From Lysobacter sp. CFH 32150 (GTDB lineage Bacteria > Pseudomonadota > Gammaproteobacteria > Xanthomonadales > Xanthomonadaceae), in the NCBI RefSeq assembly GCF_022758295.1, contig NZ_JALDWJ010000008.1, forward strand, positions 62,001 to 126,000: DNA of 64,000 nt, in the 5' to 3' direction. The position numbers were made by a program, and so were the translations under genes. The first letter of the stretch is position 1. Each line of letters opens with the position of its first letter. A model generated the notes under the pieces. It did not search any database and was not told where the DNA came from. It saw only the letters and a list, made by a program, of their open reading frames with translations. Below are positions 43,111 through 51,555 of the stretch, in pieces.

Positions 43111-44079
43111 TCAAATAGTGCCGAAACGAGCCGCGACCTGCGCCAGTCGCGGCATCGATGCGGCCGCGCCCGCGGTTTCGGTCGAGAGCGCGGCATAGCG
43201 ATTGGCGAAACGGACGTGCGCGGCGAACGACGCATCCGGCGTGTTCGCCAGCGATGCCGCCAATGCGCCGTTGAACGCATCGCCGGCACCGGTGGTGTCG
43301 ATCACGTTGGCCGCTTCGGCGGGAAGGCGGTAATGCGCATTCCCGTCGCCGCGGACATTGGATCCGGCGTGCGAAACGAAGCAGCCGGCAGCACCGAGGG
43401 TGATGACGACGCTGCCGTGTGGAAGCAGGCGGCGGCACAGCGCGTGCAGGGTCGCGTCGTCCTGCGTCGTGAGCGTGTTGGCGTTGGCACGTTCGCCGGT
43501 GTGGCGTTCGAGCTGGGCGCAGAACTCGGTTTCGTTCGGAGTGAGCACGTCGGTGAGCGCGAGCAGCGCAGCCGGCACGGCCGCGTTCGCCGGCGCGGGA
43601 TTCAGCAGGGTCGTAACGCCGGCATCGCGCGCGAGCGAGAAGGCCGCGGCGATGGCGTCCGATGGCGTTTCCAGTTGGCCCAGCAGCACGCGTGCGCTGG
43701 TGACGGCAGCAGCTTGTTGTGCGGCGAACGCCGGCGACAACGTGGCATTGGCGCCCGGGCCGATCACGATGCTGTTGCGCCCCGATGCATCGACGAAGAC
43801 GCCCGCCGTGCCGGTTGGCGCTTCGCTGCGCTGGTCGTGCAGCGCGATGCCATCGGCAGCCGCCAACGCGCGTGCGAGTTGCGCGCCGACGTCATCGCCA
43901 AGAGCACAGACGAACAAAGTGTCGGCCCCGGCCCGTGCCGCCGCAGTGGCCTGGTTGAAGCCTTTGCCGCCGGGGCCGGTTGTATACCCACCGCTCAGCG
44001 TCTCGCCCGGTCGCGGCAACGTGGCTGCGGTCCAGACGTGGTCGACGTTGAACGACCCGATGACGACGACGTTAGTCAT
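43111..44079 (-). CDS. rbsK: ribokinase
   Basis: The 322-residue PfkB-family kinase phosphorylates ribose at O5. It has 'VVVIGSFNVDHVWTAATLPR', 'GPGGKGFNQATAAARAGA', 'LLNPAPANAAVPAALLALTD', 'LTPNETEF', and the catalytic motif 'VIDTTGAGDAFNGALAASLA' with the base Asp. Position after a nucleoside transporter suggests use of ribose freed from nucleosides. Deoxyribokinase activity is possible. Confidence 0.9.
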   Translation of the reverse strand: MTNVVVIGSFNVDHVWTAATLPRPGETLSGGYTTGPGGKGFNQATAAARAGADTLFVCALGDDVGAQLARALAAADGIALHDQRSEAPTGTAGVFVDASGRNSIVIGPGANATLSPAFAAQQAAAVTSARVLLGQLETPSDAIAAAFSLARDAGVTTLLNPAPANAAVPAALLALTDVLTPNETEFCAQLERHTGERANANTLTTQDDATLHALCRRLLPHGSVVITLGAAGCFVSHAGSNVRGDGNAHYRLPAEAANVIDTTGAGDAFNGALAASLANTPDASFAAHVRFANRYAALSTETAGAAASMPRLAQVAARFGTI

Positions 44080-44101
44080 GACGTTGGCGGTTCATGATTC
44101 C

Positions 44102-44168
44102 CGTAGGGCGGGTCTTGACCCGCCGCATGTCGATACAGATTCGCTGGCGGGTCAAGACCCACCCTACG
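44102..44168. repeat. paired palindromic repeat (GTAGGGCGGGTCTTGACCC...)
   Basis: Two facing units (CCGTAGGGCGGGTCTTGACC at the left, its near-complement at 44145-44168) form an inverted repeat in the nupC-rbsK gap. Same family as 17430-17499 and 59928-59953. Confidence 0.75.
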
Positions 44169-45462
44169 AACCCAGGTATGTCAGCACGCCCGCGATCGTC
44201 GCGGTCATGAAGGTCGCGATCGAACCACCGAGCACCGCGCGCAGGCCGAAGCGGGCGAGGTCGTGGCGGCGTTCCGGCGCAAGGCCGCCGATGCCGCCGA
44301 TCTGGATCGCGATCGACGAGAAGTTGGCGAAGCCGCACAAGGCATATGTTGCGATCAGCTTGCCCTGGTCGGTCAGCGTCACCCCCGCAACTTTGCCGTT
44401 GACGATGTCGGCGAGTTGCAGATAGGCGACAAATTCGTTGATCACGACTTTCTGCCCGATCAGCGAGCCGACGGTCGTCGCATCCTGCCACGGCACACCG
44501 ATCACCCAGGCGAGCGGGGCGAGCAGGTAGCCGAAGACCGCGGCGAGGTCGGTCGGCTTGCCGAGTACCTGCTGCAACCCAGTGACTTCACCGAGCCAGG
44601 TCAGCGGGGAGTTGATCAGGGCGATGAGCGCGATGAAGGCGAGCAGCATCGCACCGATATTCAGCGCCAGGCGCAGACCGTCGGCCGCGCCGGAGGCAGC
44701 GGCATCGATGACGTTGCTGGCGGTTTTCTCCACTTCCATCTTCACCGTGCCGCGTGTCAACGGATTGCCGGTTTCCGGGATCAACAGCTTGGCCACGACC
44801 AGCGTCGCCGGCGCGGCCATGATCGAAGCGGCGAGCAGATGCTTGGCGTAGAACGCCTGCTGCACCGGATCGCCGGCGCCGAGCATGCCGACGTACGCGG
44901 CGAGCACGCCACCGGCGATATGCGCCATGCCGCCGATCATCATCGTGATCAGTTCCGATTCGGTCATGCGCGAAATGTACGGGCGCACGGTCAGTGGCGC
45001 CTCGGTCTGGCCGATGAAGACGCTGGCGCAGACGCTGGTGGTTTCGGCGCCGGACACGCGCATCACCTTGGTGATCGCCCAGGCCATGCCGCGCACGACC
45101 GTCTGCATCACGCCGAGGTGGTAGAGCACGCCCATCAGCGCGGCGAAGAAGATGATCGTCGGCAGCACCTGGAAGGCGAAGATGAAGCCGAACTTGGAGG
45201 TGTCCATCAGCGAGCCGAAGATGAAGTTCGAGCCCGCGGCGACGAAGCCGAGGATCTTCACGAAACCGCGGCCGAGCGCGTCGAACACGTCGCGCCCGCC
45301 CGGTACCAGCAGCACCAGCGCGGCGAAGGCGACCTGCAGCGAGATACCGGTCAACACCAGGCGCCAGTCGACGGCTTTCCTGTTATTCGAGAACAGCCAG
45401 GCGATGCCGATCAGCACTGCGAGGCCGAACAGGCCGAAGCCGATCCGCGCTAAAACTTCCAT
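44164..45462 (-). CDS. nupC: NupC-family nucleoside:cation symporter
   Basis: The 432-residue concentrative nucleoside transporter has about ten membrane segments. Family landmarks: 'FIFAFQVLPTIIFFAALMGV', 'VSGAETTSVCASVFIGQTEA' (helical hairpin and substrate site), 'IAGGVLAAYVGMLGAG', 'LLAPLAWVIGVPWQDA' and 'TYALCGFANFSSIAIQIGGI'. It imports nucleosides with a sodium or proton gradient. Ribokinase lies downstream on the same strand after a repeat, suggesting salvage. Confidence 0.93.
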   Translation of the reverse strand: MEVLARIGFGLFGLAVLIGIAWLFSNNRKAVDWRLVLTGISLQVAFAALVLLVPGGRDVFDALGRGFVKILGFVAAGSNFIFGSLMDTSKFGFIFAFQVLPTIIFFAALMGVLYHLGVMQTVVRGMAWAITKVMRVSGAETTSVCASVFIGQTEAPLTVRPYISRMTESELITMMIGGMAHIAGGVLAAYVGMLGAGDPVQQAFYAKHLLAASIMAAPATLVVAKLLIPETGNPLTRGTVKMEVEKTASNVIDAAASGAADGLRLALNIGAMLLAFIALIALINSPLTWLGEVTGLQQVLGKPTDLAAVFGYLLAPLAWVIGVPWQDATTVGSLIGQKVVINEFVAYLQLADIVNGKVAGVTLTDQGKLIATYALCGFANFSSIAIQIGGIGGLAPERRHDLARFGLRAVLGGSIATFMTATIAGVLTYLGS

Positions 45463-45585
45463 CCCCTACCCCTGAGTACTGTCACCGTCGACGCCGCAGC
45501 CTAGTGCAGGGAGTGGAGTGCGGCAACCGAGGAGTCACCCGAAGGCTCGGTGCGACCTGCTCGGAGCGCGTCCGCAAGTCCTGGA

Positions 45586-46722
45586 TTACGCGTCCCGCGC
45601 TAGCACCCGATTGCGGCCACTGCGCTTGGCCAGGTTCAAGCGCAAATCGGCGCGACGCAGCAGGCTGGAGAGATCGGTGGCTTCGTTCGGATAGCTGCAG
45701 ACGCCGGCGCTGAATGTCAGTGGCAATGCGTCTGCGCCCTGATCGGGGATGAAGCGGCGCGCGGCGACCATGCGGCGCATGCCGTCGACGCGTTCCCACG
45801 ATGTGCCCAGCGGCTTGCGCAGTAGCAACACGAACTCCTCGCCACCCAACCGCACCAACCACTCGCCCTCTTCCATCTGCTCCTGCAGCGTCGTCACCAC
45901 GTGCAGCAGCGCCCGGTCGCCGGCCTGGTGGCCGACTTCGTCATTGATCCGCTTGAAATGGTCGAGGTCGATCAGCGCCACGCACAGGCTGACACCGTCG
46001 CCGCGCACCGCGTCGAGCAGGCGTGGGAAGCGGTGCAGCAGCCAGGTCCGGTTGGGTAGTCCGGTAAGGCCGTCGGTGCCGGACATCTCCACCAGACGCT
46101 GCATCCGGTACACCACGATCGTGGTGATCAGGGTGAAGATCACCAGCAGCACCAGCCGCTGGACCTGGTTGCTCAGGGTGACGGTGCCGTACTCGCTGGA
46201 GATCAGGTTCTCGGGCGAGGCCGCGATCGCGAACACCACGAATATCAGCAACGCATATTGCGCGATCGTCAGCGCACCGACGAACAAGGTGACACGCCCA
46301 TCGCTACGCAATGCCGTCAGCACGATGGCCAGTACGTAACCGCACCAGACGATCATGCTGTTGAGCGCGGAAGGCAGATCGTTGAATGCCAGCAGGATCA
46401 GCACCAGCGTCGCAGCGGTTGCATCGTAGGCGCCGGACGCGAACGGCAACCATTGGAACCGCCGCTTGCGCCGCGCCAGCGCCAGCCATACCTGTGCGAA
46501 AACGTTGACGAAAACCGCACCGGCCAGGCCGATCATCGTTTCCGCGACGGTGCCACCGGTCATTGCATTCACCAGCGGCAACAGCAGCAGCATTGCCGCG
46601 ACGACGACGCGCAGCCGCGCCACCAGCAGTTCGCCACCCGCACCGACCTCGAGCATGATCTCGTCCGGCCGCGACAGCAGTGCGGTCGCGATGTCGCGAA
46701 TCTTCTGTCCCGAAGCTCCCAT
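45586..46722 (-). CDS. membrane diguanylate cyclase (GGDEF)
   Basis: The 378-residue enzyme makes c-di-GMP from two GTP. Residues about 20-205 hold six hydrophobic helices in an MASE-like sensor, then 'GTDGLTGLPNRTWLLHRF', 'CVALIDLDHFKRINDEVGHQ' and the active-site 'RLGGEEFVLLLR' (GGEEF) and 'FSAGVCSYPNE'. No RxxD inhibitory site is visible ahead of GGEEF at the usual place. The start at 46722 has GGGGGA 5 bases upstream; starts at 46737 or 46743 are alternatives. It could supply the ligand sensed by the riboswitches at 21.4 kb. Confidence 0.9.
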   Translation of the reverse strand: MGASGQKIRDIATALLSRPDEIMLEVGAGGELLVARLRVVVAAMLLLLPLVNAMTGGTVAETMIGLAGAVFVNVFAQVWLALARRKRRFQWLPFASGAYDATAATLVLILLAFNDLPSALNSMIVWCGYVLAIVLTALRSDGRVTLFVGALTIAQYALLIFVVFAIAASPENLISSEYGTVTLSNQVQRLVLLVIFTLITTIVVYRMQRLVEMSGTDGLTGLPNRTWLLHRFPRLLDAVRGDGVSLCVALIDLDHFKRINDEVGHQAGDRALLHVVTTLQEQMEEGEWLVRLGGEEFVLLLRKPLGTSWERVDGMRRMVAARRFIPDQGADALPLTFSAGVCSYPNEATDLSSLLRRADLRLNLAKRSGRNRVLARDA

Positions 46723-46803
46723 CGGTTCCCCCAGCATGCCCATGGCGAGGATAGCGCGGGGACGGGCGTTAAACTGCGTCTACGCTTCAGGAGAGCCAAA
46801 GCC

Positions 46804-47775
46804 ATGCAATACCGCCGTCTCGGATCATCCGGCCTGCAGCTGTCGGCGCTGTCGTTCGGCGCCTGGGTCACCTTCGGTACCCGGATCGGGCGCAGCGAAG
46901 CACGCGAGCTGATCGCCGCGGCCTGGGACCACGGCATCAACTTCTTCGACAACGCCGAGGGTTATGCCGATGGCGAGGCGGAGCGGGTGATGGGCGACGT
47001 GCTTGCGGACCTGCGCTTCCCGCGGGATTCGTGGTGCGTGTCGAGCAAGGTGTTCTTCGGTGCGGCCAAGGATCCGCGGCCGACGCAGAAGGGCCTGTCC
47101 CGCAAGCATGTGGTCGACGCCTGCCACGGCGCGCTCAAGCGCCTGCGCGTGGATTACCTCGACCTGTATTTCTGCCATCGCCCCGATCCCGACTCGCCGA
47201 TCGAGGAAACGGTGTGGGCGATGGACAACCTGATCCGCCAGGGCAAGGTGCTGTATTGGGGCACGTCGGAATGGCCCGCCGCGGCGATCCGCGAGGCGCA
47301 CAAGATCGCGCGCGCACATCATCTGCATGCGCCGACGATGGAACAGCCGCAATACAACCTGCTGCACCGCGAGCGAGTCGAACTCGAATATGCGCCGCTG
47401 TATTCGGAATACGGCCTCGGCACCACGATCTGGTCGCCTCTCGCCTCCGGCCTGCTGACCGGCAAATACAACGAAGGTGTGTCGAACGACTCGCGACTCG
47501 GCCAGGAAGGCTACGGCTGGCTGCAGCGATGGGTATTAGGCGATGCCGAATCACGGCGGATCGAACGCACCCGCAAATACACTGCACTCGCGCAGGAACT
47601 GGGCGTGCCGCCGGCGCCGCTCGCGATCGCGTGGTGTCTGCGCAACCCCCACGTGTCGACGGTGCTGCTCGGCGCCACGCGCAAGGAACAGTTGCTGCAG
47701 AACCTGGAGGCGCTCGACCTCGTCGAACGCTTCGATGAAAGCATCTGGGCGCGGCTTGAGGCCGCGACGTCCTAG
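46804..47775 (+). CDS. aldo/keto reductase, Kv-beta type
   Basis: The 323-residue NADPH-dependent reductase has 'YRRLGSSGLQLSALSFGAWV', 'GINFFDNAEGYADGEAERVM' (catalytic Asp and Tyr), 'VSSKVFFG' (catalytic Lys), 'YLDLYFCHRPDPDSPIEETV' (catalytic His) and 'TIWSPLASGLLTGKYN'. The sequence is of the voltage-gated-channel beta-subunit-like subgroup (YghZ-like), which reduces methylglyoxal and related carbonyls. Complete; divergent from the diguanylate cyclase. Confidence 0.92.
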   Translation: MQYRRLGSSGLQLSALSFGAWVTFGTRIGRSEARELIAAAWDHGINFFDNAEGYADGEAERVMGDVLADLRFPRDSWCVSSKVFFGAAKDPRPTQKGLSRKHVVDACHGALKRLRVDYLDLYFCHRPDPDSPIEETVWAMDNLIRQGKVLYWGTSEWPAAAIREAHKIARAHHLHAPTMEQPQYNLLHRERVELEYAPLYSEYGLGTTIWSPLASGLLTGKYNEGVSNDSRLGQEGYGWLQRWVLGDAESRRIERTRKYTALAQELGVPPAPLAIAWCLRNPHVSTVLLGATRKEQLLQNLEALDLVERFDESIWARLEAATS

Positions 47776-47779
47776 TTTT

Positions 47780-47929
47780 TGTAGGAGCGGCTTTCAGCCG
47801 CGAGCTTTGCGCTTGGGTTCGGGGAGGGCGAATGTATTCGCACGCCCTTTCGCTAATCGAACAGCGTGCGAATACATTCGCTCCCACAGGGGCAAGAACA
47901 AAAGCTCGCGGCTGCAAGCCGCTCCTACA
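47780..47929. repeat. nested inverted repeat with GTAGGAGCGGCTT arms
   Basis: Outer arms 47780-47808 and 47901-47929 match in 28 of 29 positions and carry the GTAGGAGCGGCTT-CAGCCGCGA unit. An inner pair at 47824-47845 and 47864-47885 is built around GCGAATGTATTCGCACGC. The unit lies between the convergent aldo/keto reductase and PDZ-protein genes. Confidence 0.8.
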
Positions 47930-47937
47930 AGAGGCGG

Positions 47938-49080
47938 TCAGCGTGCTTCGACTTGGATCTCGATGATCTCCGGCGCCTCGGGTGGCAGCGGCGCCTCCGG
48001 CGCGAAGGCCATGGCCGGCGCCTCACCGTTGAGGATGATTTCGTGCTCGAACGCCGTGCCCGGCGGTGGAGGCGGTGGCGCTGGCGCTCTCGGCGCCACT
48101 GGCGGTGCGGGCGGAGTTGGCGGCAGCGGTATGCGGGGCAGCGCTTTCGGCACCTTGAGCTTGGTGCTGGCCGATTTGCGATCTCGCAGATAATCGATCG
48201 CGACCAGGCTATCGGCGGGCTTGCCGCGCAATGCGGCCATCGTTTCGCGCGGTGAGTTCACCGTTTTGCCATCGACTTTGTGGATCACGTCGCCGGCTTG
48301 CAGTCCGGCCAGGTCCGGGCCGGTGCTCAGCACCAGCACGCCGCGGGTGGTTCCGAAGTAGCGACCGAGTTTAGGGTCGATCGAGGCGAGGTTGAGGCCG
48401 TTCCAGCGGAAGGCTTCGGCCAGCACTTTGCAGTTGTCGCCCCTGCAATGCCCTTCGGGGCCCATCGTGATGATTTCGGTACGGATGTCCGGATCGATGC
48501 CGAGCGGCCGGGGAAGGCTTAATGCGATCGGCGCACCGCGGCGCATGACGGCGACCTGTCGGTCCAGCGTCGGCGTGACCTTGGTGACCACGGTCTTGCC
48601 GTCGCGCAAGGTGACCAGCTTCACTTCGGTCCTGGTATCCAGGTTGCCGAGCAACTTGCGTGCGTTCTCGACCCGCAGTTCGCCATCGCTACCGAGCACC
48701 TGCACGCCATTGATGCTGACGATGCGTTCGCCACTGCGTAGTCCCGCTTTCGCTGCGGCACTGTCGGGCGTGACCCCGGCGATGCGGACGCCAGCGCGTT
48801 CGTCCGGGGCAAGCAGCACGCCGATCACCGGCTTGCGGACCATGCGGCGCTCGACGCGTCGGATGTCCTCGTCTTCATGGCCAAGCTGGTGCGAGAGTTC
48901 CGCCACGCGGCGCGCAGCGCGGTCCAGGTCGCGCCGCGCAGCGTCGAGTTCGGACTGCGCCGCGGCATCGGCCTTGGGGGTTGGTTTCGGCGTCGGCGTT
49001 TGCGCCGACGCGATGCCGCTGCCGAGGAGCAGGGCCAGAGCAAGGCCGAGTGCGGCCGGTTTCGGAGCGAAGGACTTCAT
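47938..49080 (-). CDS. exported double-PDZ protein with Pro-rich tail
   Basis: A 380-residue protein with a signal peptide (about 1-26, 'LGLALALLLGSGIASAQTPT'). A short coiled-coil (about 38-75) is followed by a PDZ domain (about 85-165, 'AGVTPDSAAAKAGLRSGERI') and a second one (about 240-310, 'GTTRGVLVLSTGPDLAGLQA'). The last 70 residues are rich in Pro and Ala. There is no protease domain, so it is a PDZ adaptor, not DegP/DegS. ATG at 49080 is preferred (GAGG 5 bases upstream). Third gene of the sigma/anti-sigma-like operon, so it may be part of an envelope-stress circuit. Confidence 0.8.
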   Translation of the reverse strand: MKSFAPKPAALGLALALLLGSGIASAQTPTPKPTPKADAAAQSELDAARRDLDRAARRVAELSHQLGHEDEDIRRVERRMVRKPVIGVLLAPDERAGVRIAGVTPDSAAAKAGLRSGERIVSINGVQVLGSDGELRVENARKLLGNLDTRTEVKLVTLRDGKTVVTKVTPTLDRQVAVMRRGAPIALSLPRPLGIDPDIRTEIITMGPEGHCRGDNCKVLAEAFRWNGLNLASIDPKLGRYFGTTRGVLVLSTGPDLAGLQAGDVIHKVDGKTVNSPRETMAALRGKPADSLVAIDYLRDRKSASTKLKVPKALPRIPLPPTPPAPPVAPRAPAPPPPPPGTAFEHEIILNGEAPAMAFAPEAPLPPEAPEIIEIQVEAR

Positions 49081-49146
49081 ATCGACCTCGTGCATGGATG
49101 GATCACGATTCAAGAGATGATCGAAGCGCCGCAAACGTCGCAGCCG

Positions 49147-49689
49147 TCAATCGACCAAGGCCAAGGCGCCGTCGTAACGCTCGCCTTGCGCGGCCAACCA
49201 GCGGCGCGTGCCTTCGAAACCCACCACCGCACGCAGGGCTTCGACGCGATCGCGCCATAACGCCAGTTGCCGCGCGGGTGGCAGGTCCGGCTGCATCAGC
49301 GCGGCATCGATGCTGGCGAGCTGCCGGTCGAGGTCGCCCGCCATTGCGGCCGCGCTGCCGCTCGACACGCGCTCGTCGCGCGCCATCGCCAGCAGGGCCT
49401 CGAGTTGGGCGGATTCGGCATACAACTGTTCGAGTGAATCGGTGGTCGCGACGATTGCAGGCTTGGCAGGGGTATGCGGGGCGAGATCTGTGGAGCGCTG
49501 GCCAATGCGCCACGGCAGGGCGATGGCGAGCAGCAGCGCGGCCGCGGTCGCCAGCCACATCGGCCAGCGTGCGCGCTTGCGCGCGTCGAGCCGGGCAGCG
49601 ACACGCGACCAACCGTCTGTCGCCGGTTGCTCCAGGGGCAAGGCGGCGAAGGCGTCACTCCATTGCTTGGGTGTTCGTGTGTCAGACAT
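49147..49689 (-). CDS. single-pass membrane protein, probable anti-sigma factor
   Basis: A 180-residue protein with an N-terminal soluble segment ('MSDTRTPKQWSDAFAALPLE'), one membrane helix at about 43-62 ('PMWLATAAALLLAIALPWRI') and a periplasmic helical domain. No zinc-binding motif is seen. Its start overlaps the end of the ECF sigma gene by 8 nt, and the topology (cytoplasmic N-terminus, single helix, periplasmic sensor part) is typical of anti-sigma factors. Family not recognised; role inferred from context. Confidence 0.65.
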   Translation of the reverse strand: MSDTRTPKQWSDAFAALPLEQPATDGWSRVAARLDARKRARWPMWLATAAALLLAIALPWRIGQRSTDLAPHTPAKPAIVATTDSLEQLYAESAQLEALLAMARDERVSSGSAAAMAGDLDRQLASIDAALMQPDLPPARQLALWRDRVEALRAVVGFEGTRRWLAAQGERYDGALALVD

Positions 49690-50260
49690 GGATCGGCTCC
49701 GGTACATCGAGCAGCACGCGCAGGCGACGGGTGCCGCGCGCGAGCTGCGATTTGGAGAAGCTGGCAGTGCGTTCCATCAGCACCGCGATCTCCTCGTGGG
49801 TATAGCCTTCGGCGTGGTACAGCCACAGCACGCTGCGCGTGGCGACGGGCAGGGTGGCGAGCGCGCGTTGCAGTGCGGCGGCGTCCGCTGCTGCCGGCGG
49901 TAACGGGCCGTGGTCCTCGGCGAAATCGTCATCGCACTCGACCGCGACTTCGTGCGCGAACTTGCGATCCTTGCGCAGCCGCATCAGTGCCTCGTTGACC
50001 GCGATCTGCCGCAGCCAGCCCCAGAACGGGCTGCCATTCGAACCACGGAATTCCCGGATCCGCCCAAGCACCTTCAACATCGTTTCCTGCAACACGTCCT
50101 GCGCTTCCTCGCGGTTGCCGGCGATGCGCAGCGCCAGCGTGAATACCGGCCGCTCGAACCAGCGGTACAGCTGCTCGAACGCCGCCCGCTCGCCGGCTCG
50201 CGCGCGGGCAAGCAGGGCGTCGGGCACCTCGATCGCGAAGCTGGAAGGAGCTGATGACAT
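49682..50260 (-). CDS. ECF-type RNA polymerase sigma factor
   Basis: The 192-residue sigma factor has region 2 ('AFEQLYRWFERPVFTLALRI', 'DVLQETMLKVLGRI', 'PFWGWLRQIAVNEALMRLRK') and region 4 ('LPVATRSVLWLYHAEGYTHE', 'EIAVLMERTASFSKSQLARG') joined by a short acidic linker. It would direct polymerase to a small stress regulon. The predicted ATG at 50260 and the first codons lie within the left arm of the inverted-flank element, and no ribosome site is visible upstream of it, so the start and its promoter may have been altered by the element. Confidence 0.88.
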   Translation of the reverse strand: MSSAPSSFAIEVPDALLARARAGERAAFEQLYRWFERPVFTLALRIAGNREEAQDVLQETMLKVLGRIREFRGSNGSPFWGWLRQIAVNEALMRLRKDRKFAHEVAVECDDDFAEDHGPLPPAAADAAALQRALATLPVATRSVLWLYHAEGYTHEEIAVLMERTASFSKSQLARGTRRLRVLLDVPEPIHV

Positions 50261-50513
50261 GGGCGAAGTAGGTCGCGTTGCTCTTCAGTGGCCGCCAGGT
50301 GGTGGTGCGTGCCGCAGCGCCTTGCTGGCTGCAAGGTCAAGGCGCGCGGCGCCGCATGGTGGCCACTGAGGAGCAACCCGAAGGGCCGGGCCTGAGGACG
50401 CGCGATGCCGCGTCATCGCTCGGTTGCGTATCGACATACGCGTCCTCGCTCTTCCTTGCCTCGCACGCCCTCAGGCCCGGCGCGACCTACTTCGCCCATG
50501 TCATCAGCTCCTT
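50245..50513. mobile_element. inverted-flank hairpin element, copy B
   Basis: A 269-bp unit. Arms 50245-50277 and 50481-50513 are perfect 33-bp inverted repeats; the core 50278-50480 is 203 bp, equal in length to that of copy A and in the opposite orientation. The inner hairpins are conserved with compensated changes. The outer 26 bp of the arms differ completely from copy A and match the local sequence at the start of the ECF sigma gene, including its ATG and first five codons. No protein is encoded. Confidence 0.7.
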
Positions 50514-50568
50514 TGGCCATGTATCGAGTCTAGATGCGCGCCGGACGGAAACGGTCGCAGCCTGCCCC

Positions 50569-50574
50569 TATACT
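50569..50574 (+). promoter_or_regulatory. candidate -10 box of the SPFH-NfeD operon
   Basis: TATACT lies 33 bp upstream of the SPFH-protein start, with a GGGGAG ribosome site at 50588-50593. A clear -35 is not visible. Confidence 0.35.
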
Positions 50575-50601
50575 CGACCCATCCATAGGGGAGTTCGTGC
50601 A

Positions 50602-51552
50602 ATGACTGGATCGCTGCTTGCCATCGTCCTGCTAGTCGCCGGTGTCGTCGTCCTGTTCAAGGCCGTGCGCATGGTGCCGCAGGGCTACGAATGGACCGTC
50701 GAGGCCTTCGGCAAATACACCCATACGCTGACTCCGGGCCTGCATTTCCTGGTGCCGATCTACCAGGGCGTCGGGCGCAAGATCAACATGATGGAACAGG
50801 TGCTCGAAGTGCCGTCGCAGGACGTGATCACCAAGGACAACGCGGTGGTGAAGGTCGACGGCATCGTGTTCTTTTCGGTGCTGGATGCCGCCAAGGCCGC
50901 ATACGAGGTCGCGCAGCTGGAAGTGGCGGTCCTCAACCTGGTGATGACCAATATCCGTACCTCGATCGGTTCGCTGGACCTGGACGAGTCGCTGTCCAAA
51001 CGCGACGAGATCAACGCCAAGGTGCTGCTGGCGGTGGATGCCGCGACGCATCCGTGGGGGCTCAAGGTCAACCGCATCGAGCTGAAGGACATCCAGCCGC
51101 CGCGCGACCTGGTCGATTCGATGGCGCGACAGATGAAAGCCGAGCGCGAGAAGCGCGCCAACATCCTCGAAGCCGAGGGTTTCCGCCAGGCGGCGATCCT
51201 CAAGGCCGAGGGCGAGAAGCAGTCGGTGATCCTCGAAGCCGAAGGCAACAAGGAGGCCGCGTTCCGCGCTGCTGAAGCGCGCGAGCGTCTCGCCGCCGCC
51301 GAAGCCAAGGCGACCGAGCTGGTGTCGACCGCGATCGCGCAGGGCAACGTGCAGGCGATCAACTACTTCGTCGCGCAGAAGTACATCGAGGCGTTCAAGG
51401 CGCTGGCCGAGGCGCCGAACCAGAAGTTCGTGATGATGCCGATGGAGTCCGCCGGCGTGATCGGTTCGCTTGCCGGCATCGCCGAACTGGCCAAGGAAGC
51501 GATGGATCGCCAACCGAGCCGCACCGCGGTCGCGCCGCGCCAAGGGGGCTGA
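50602..51552 (+). CDS. SPFH/Band 7 membrane protein (QmcA-like)
   Basis: The 316-residue protein has an N-terminal membrane anchor (about 3-20), the SPFH domain ('VRMVPQGYEWTVEAFGKYTH', 'LTPGLHFLVPIYQGVGRKIN', 'DVITKDNAVVKVDGIVFFSV') and a long Ala/Glu coiled-coil (about 170-250). It forms inner-membrane scaffold rings in complex with FtsH in E. coli-type systems. The NfeD-family gene follows 4 bp downstream, the usual pairing. Confidence 0.9.
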   Translation: MTGSLLAIVLLVAGVVVLFKAVRMVPQGYEWTVEAFGKYTHTLTPGLHFLVPIYQGVGRKINMMEQVLEVPSQDVITKDNAVVKVDGIVFFSVLDAAKAAYEVAQLEVAVLNLVMTNIRTSIGSLDLDESLSKRDEINAKVLLAVDAATHPWGLKVNRIELKDIQPPRDLVDSMARQMKAEREKRANILEAEGFRQAAILKAEGEKQSVILEAEGNKEAAFRAAEARERLAAAEAKATELVSTAIAQGNVQAINYFVAQKYIEAFKALAEAPNQKFVMMPMESAGVIGSLAGIAELAKEAMDRQPSRTAVAPRQGG

Positions 51553-51555
51553 GCC

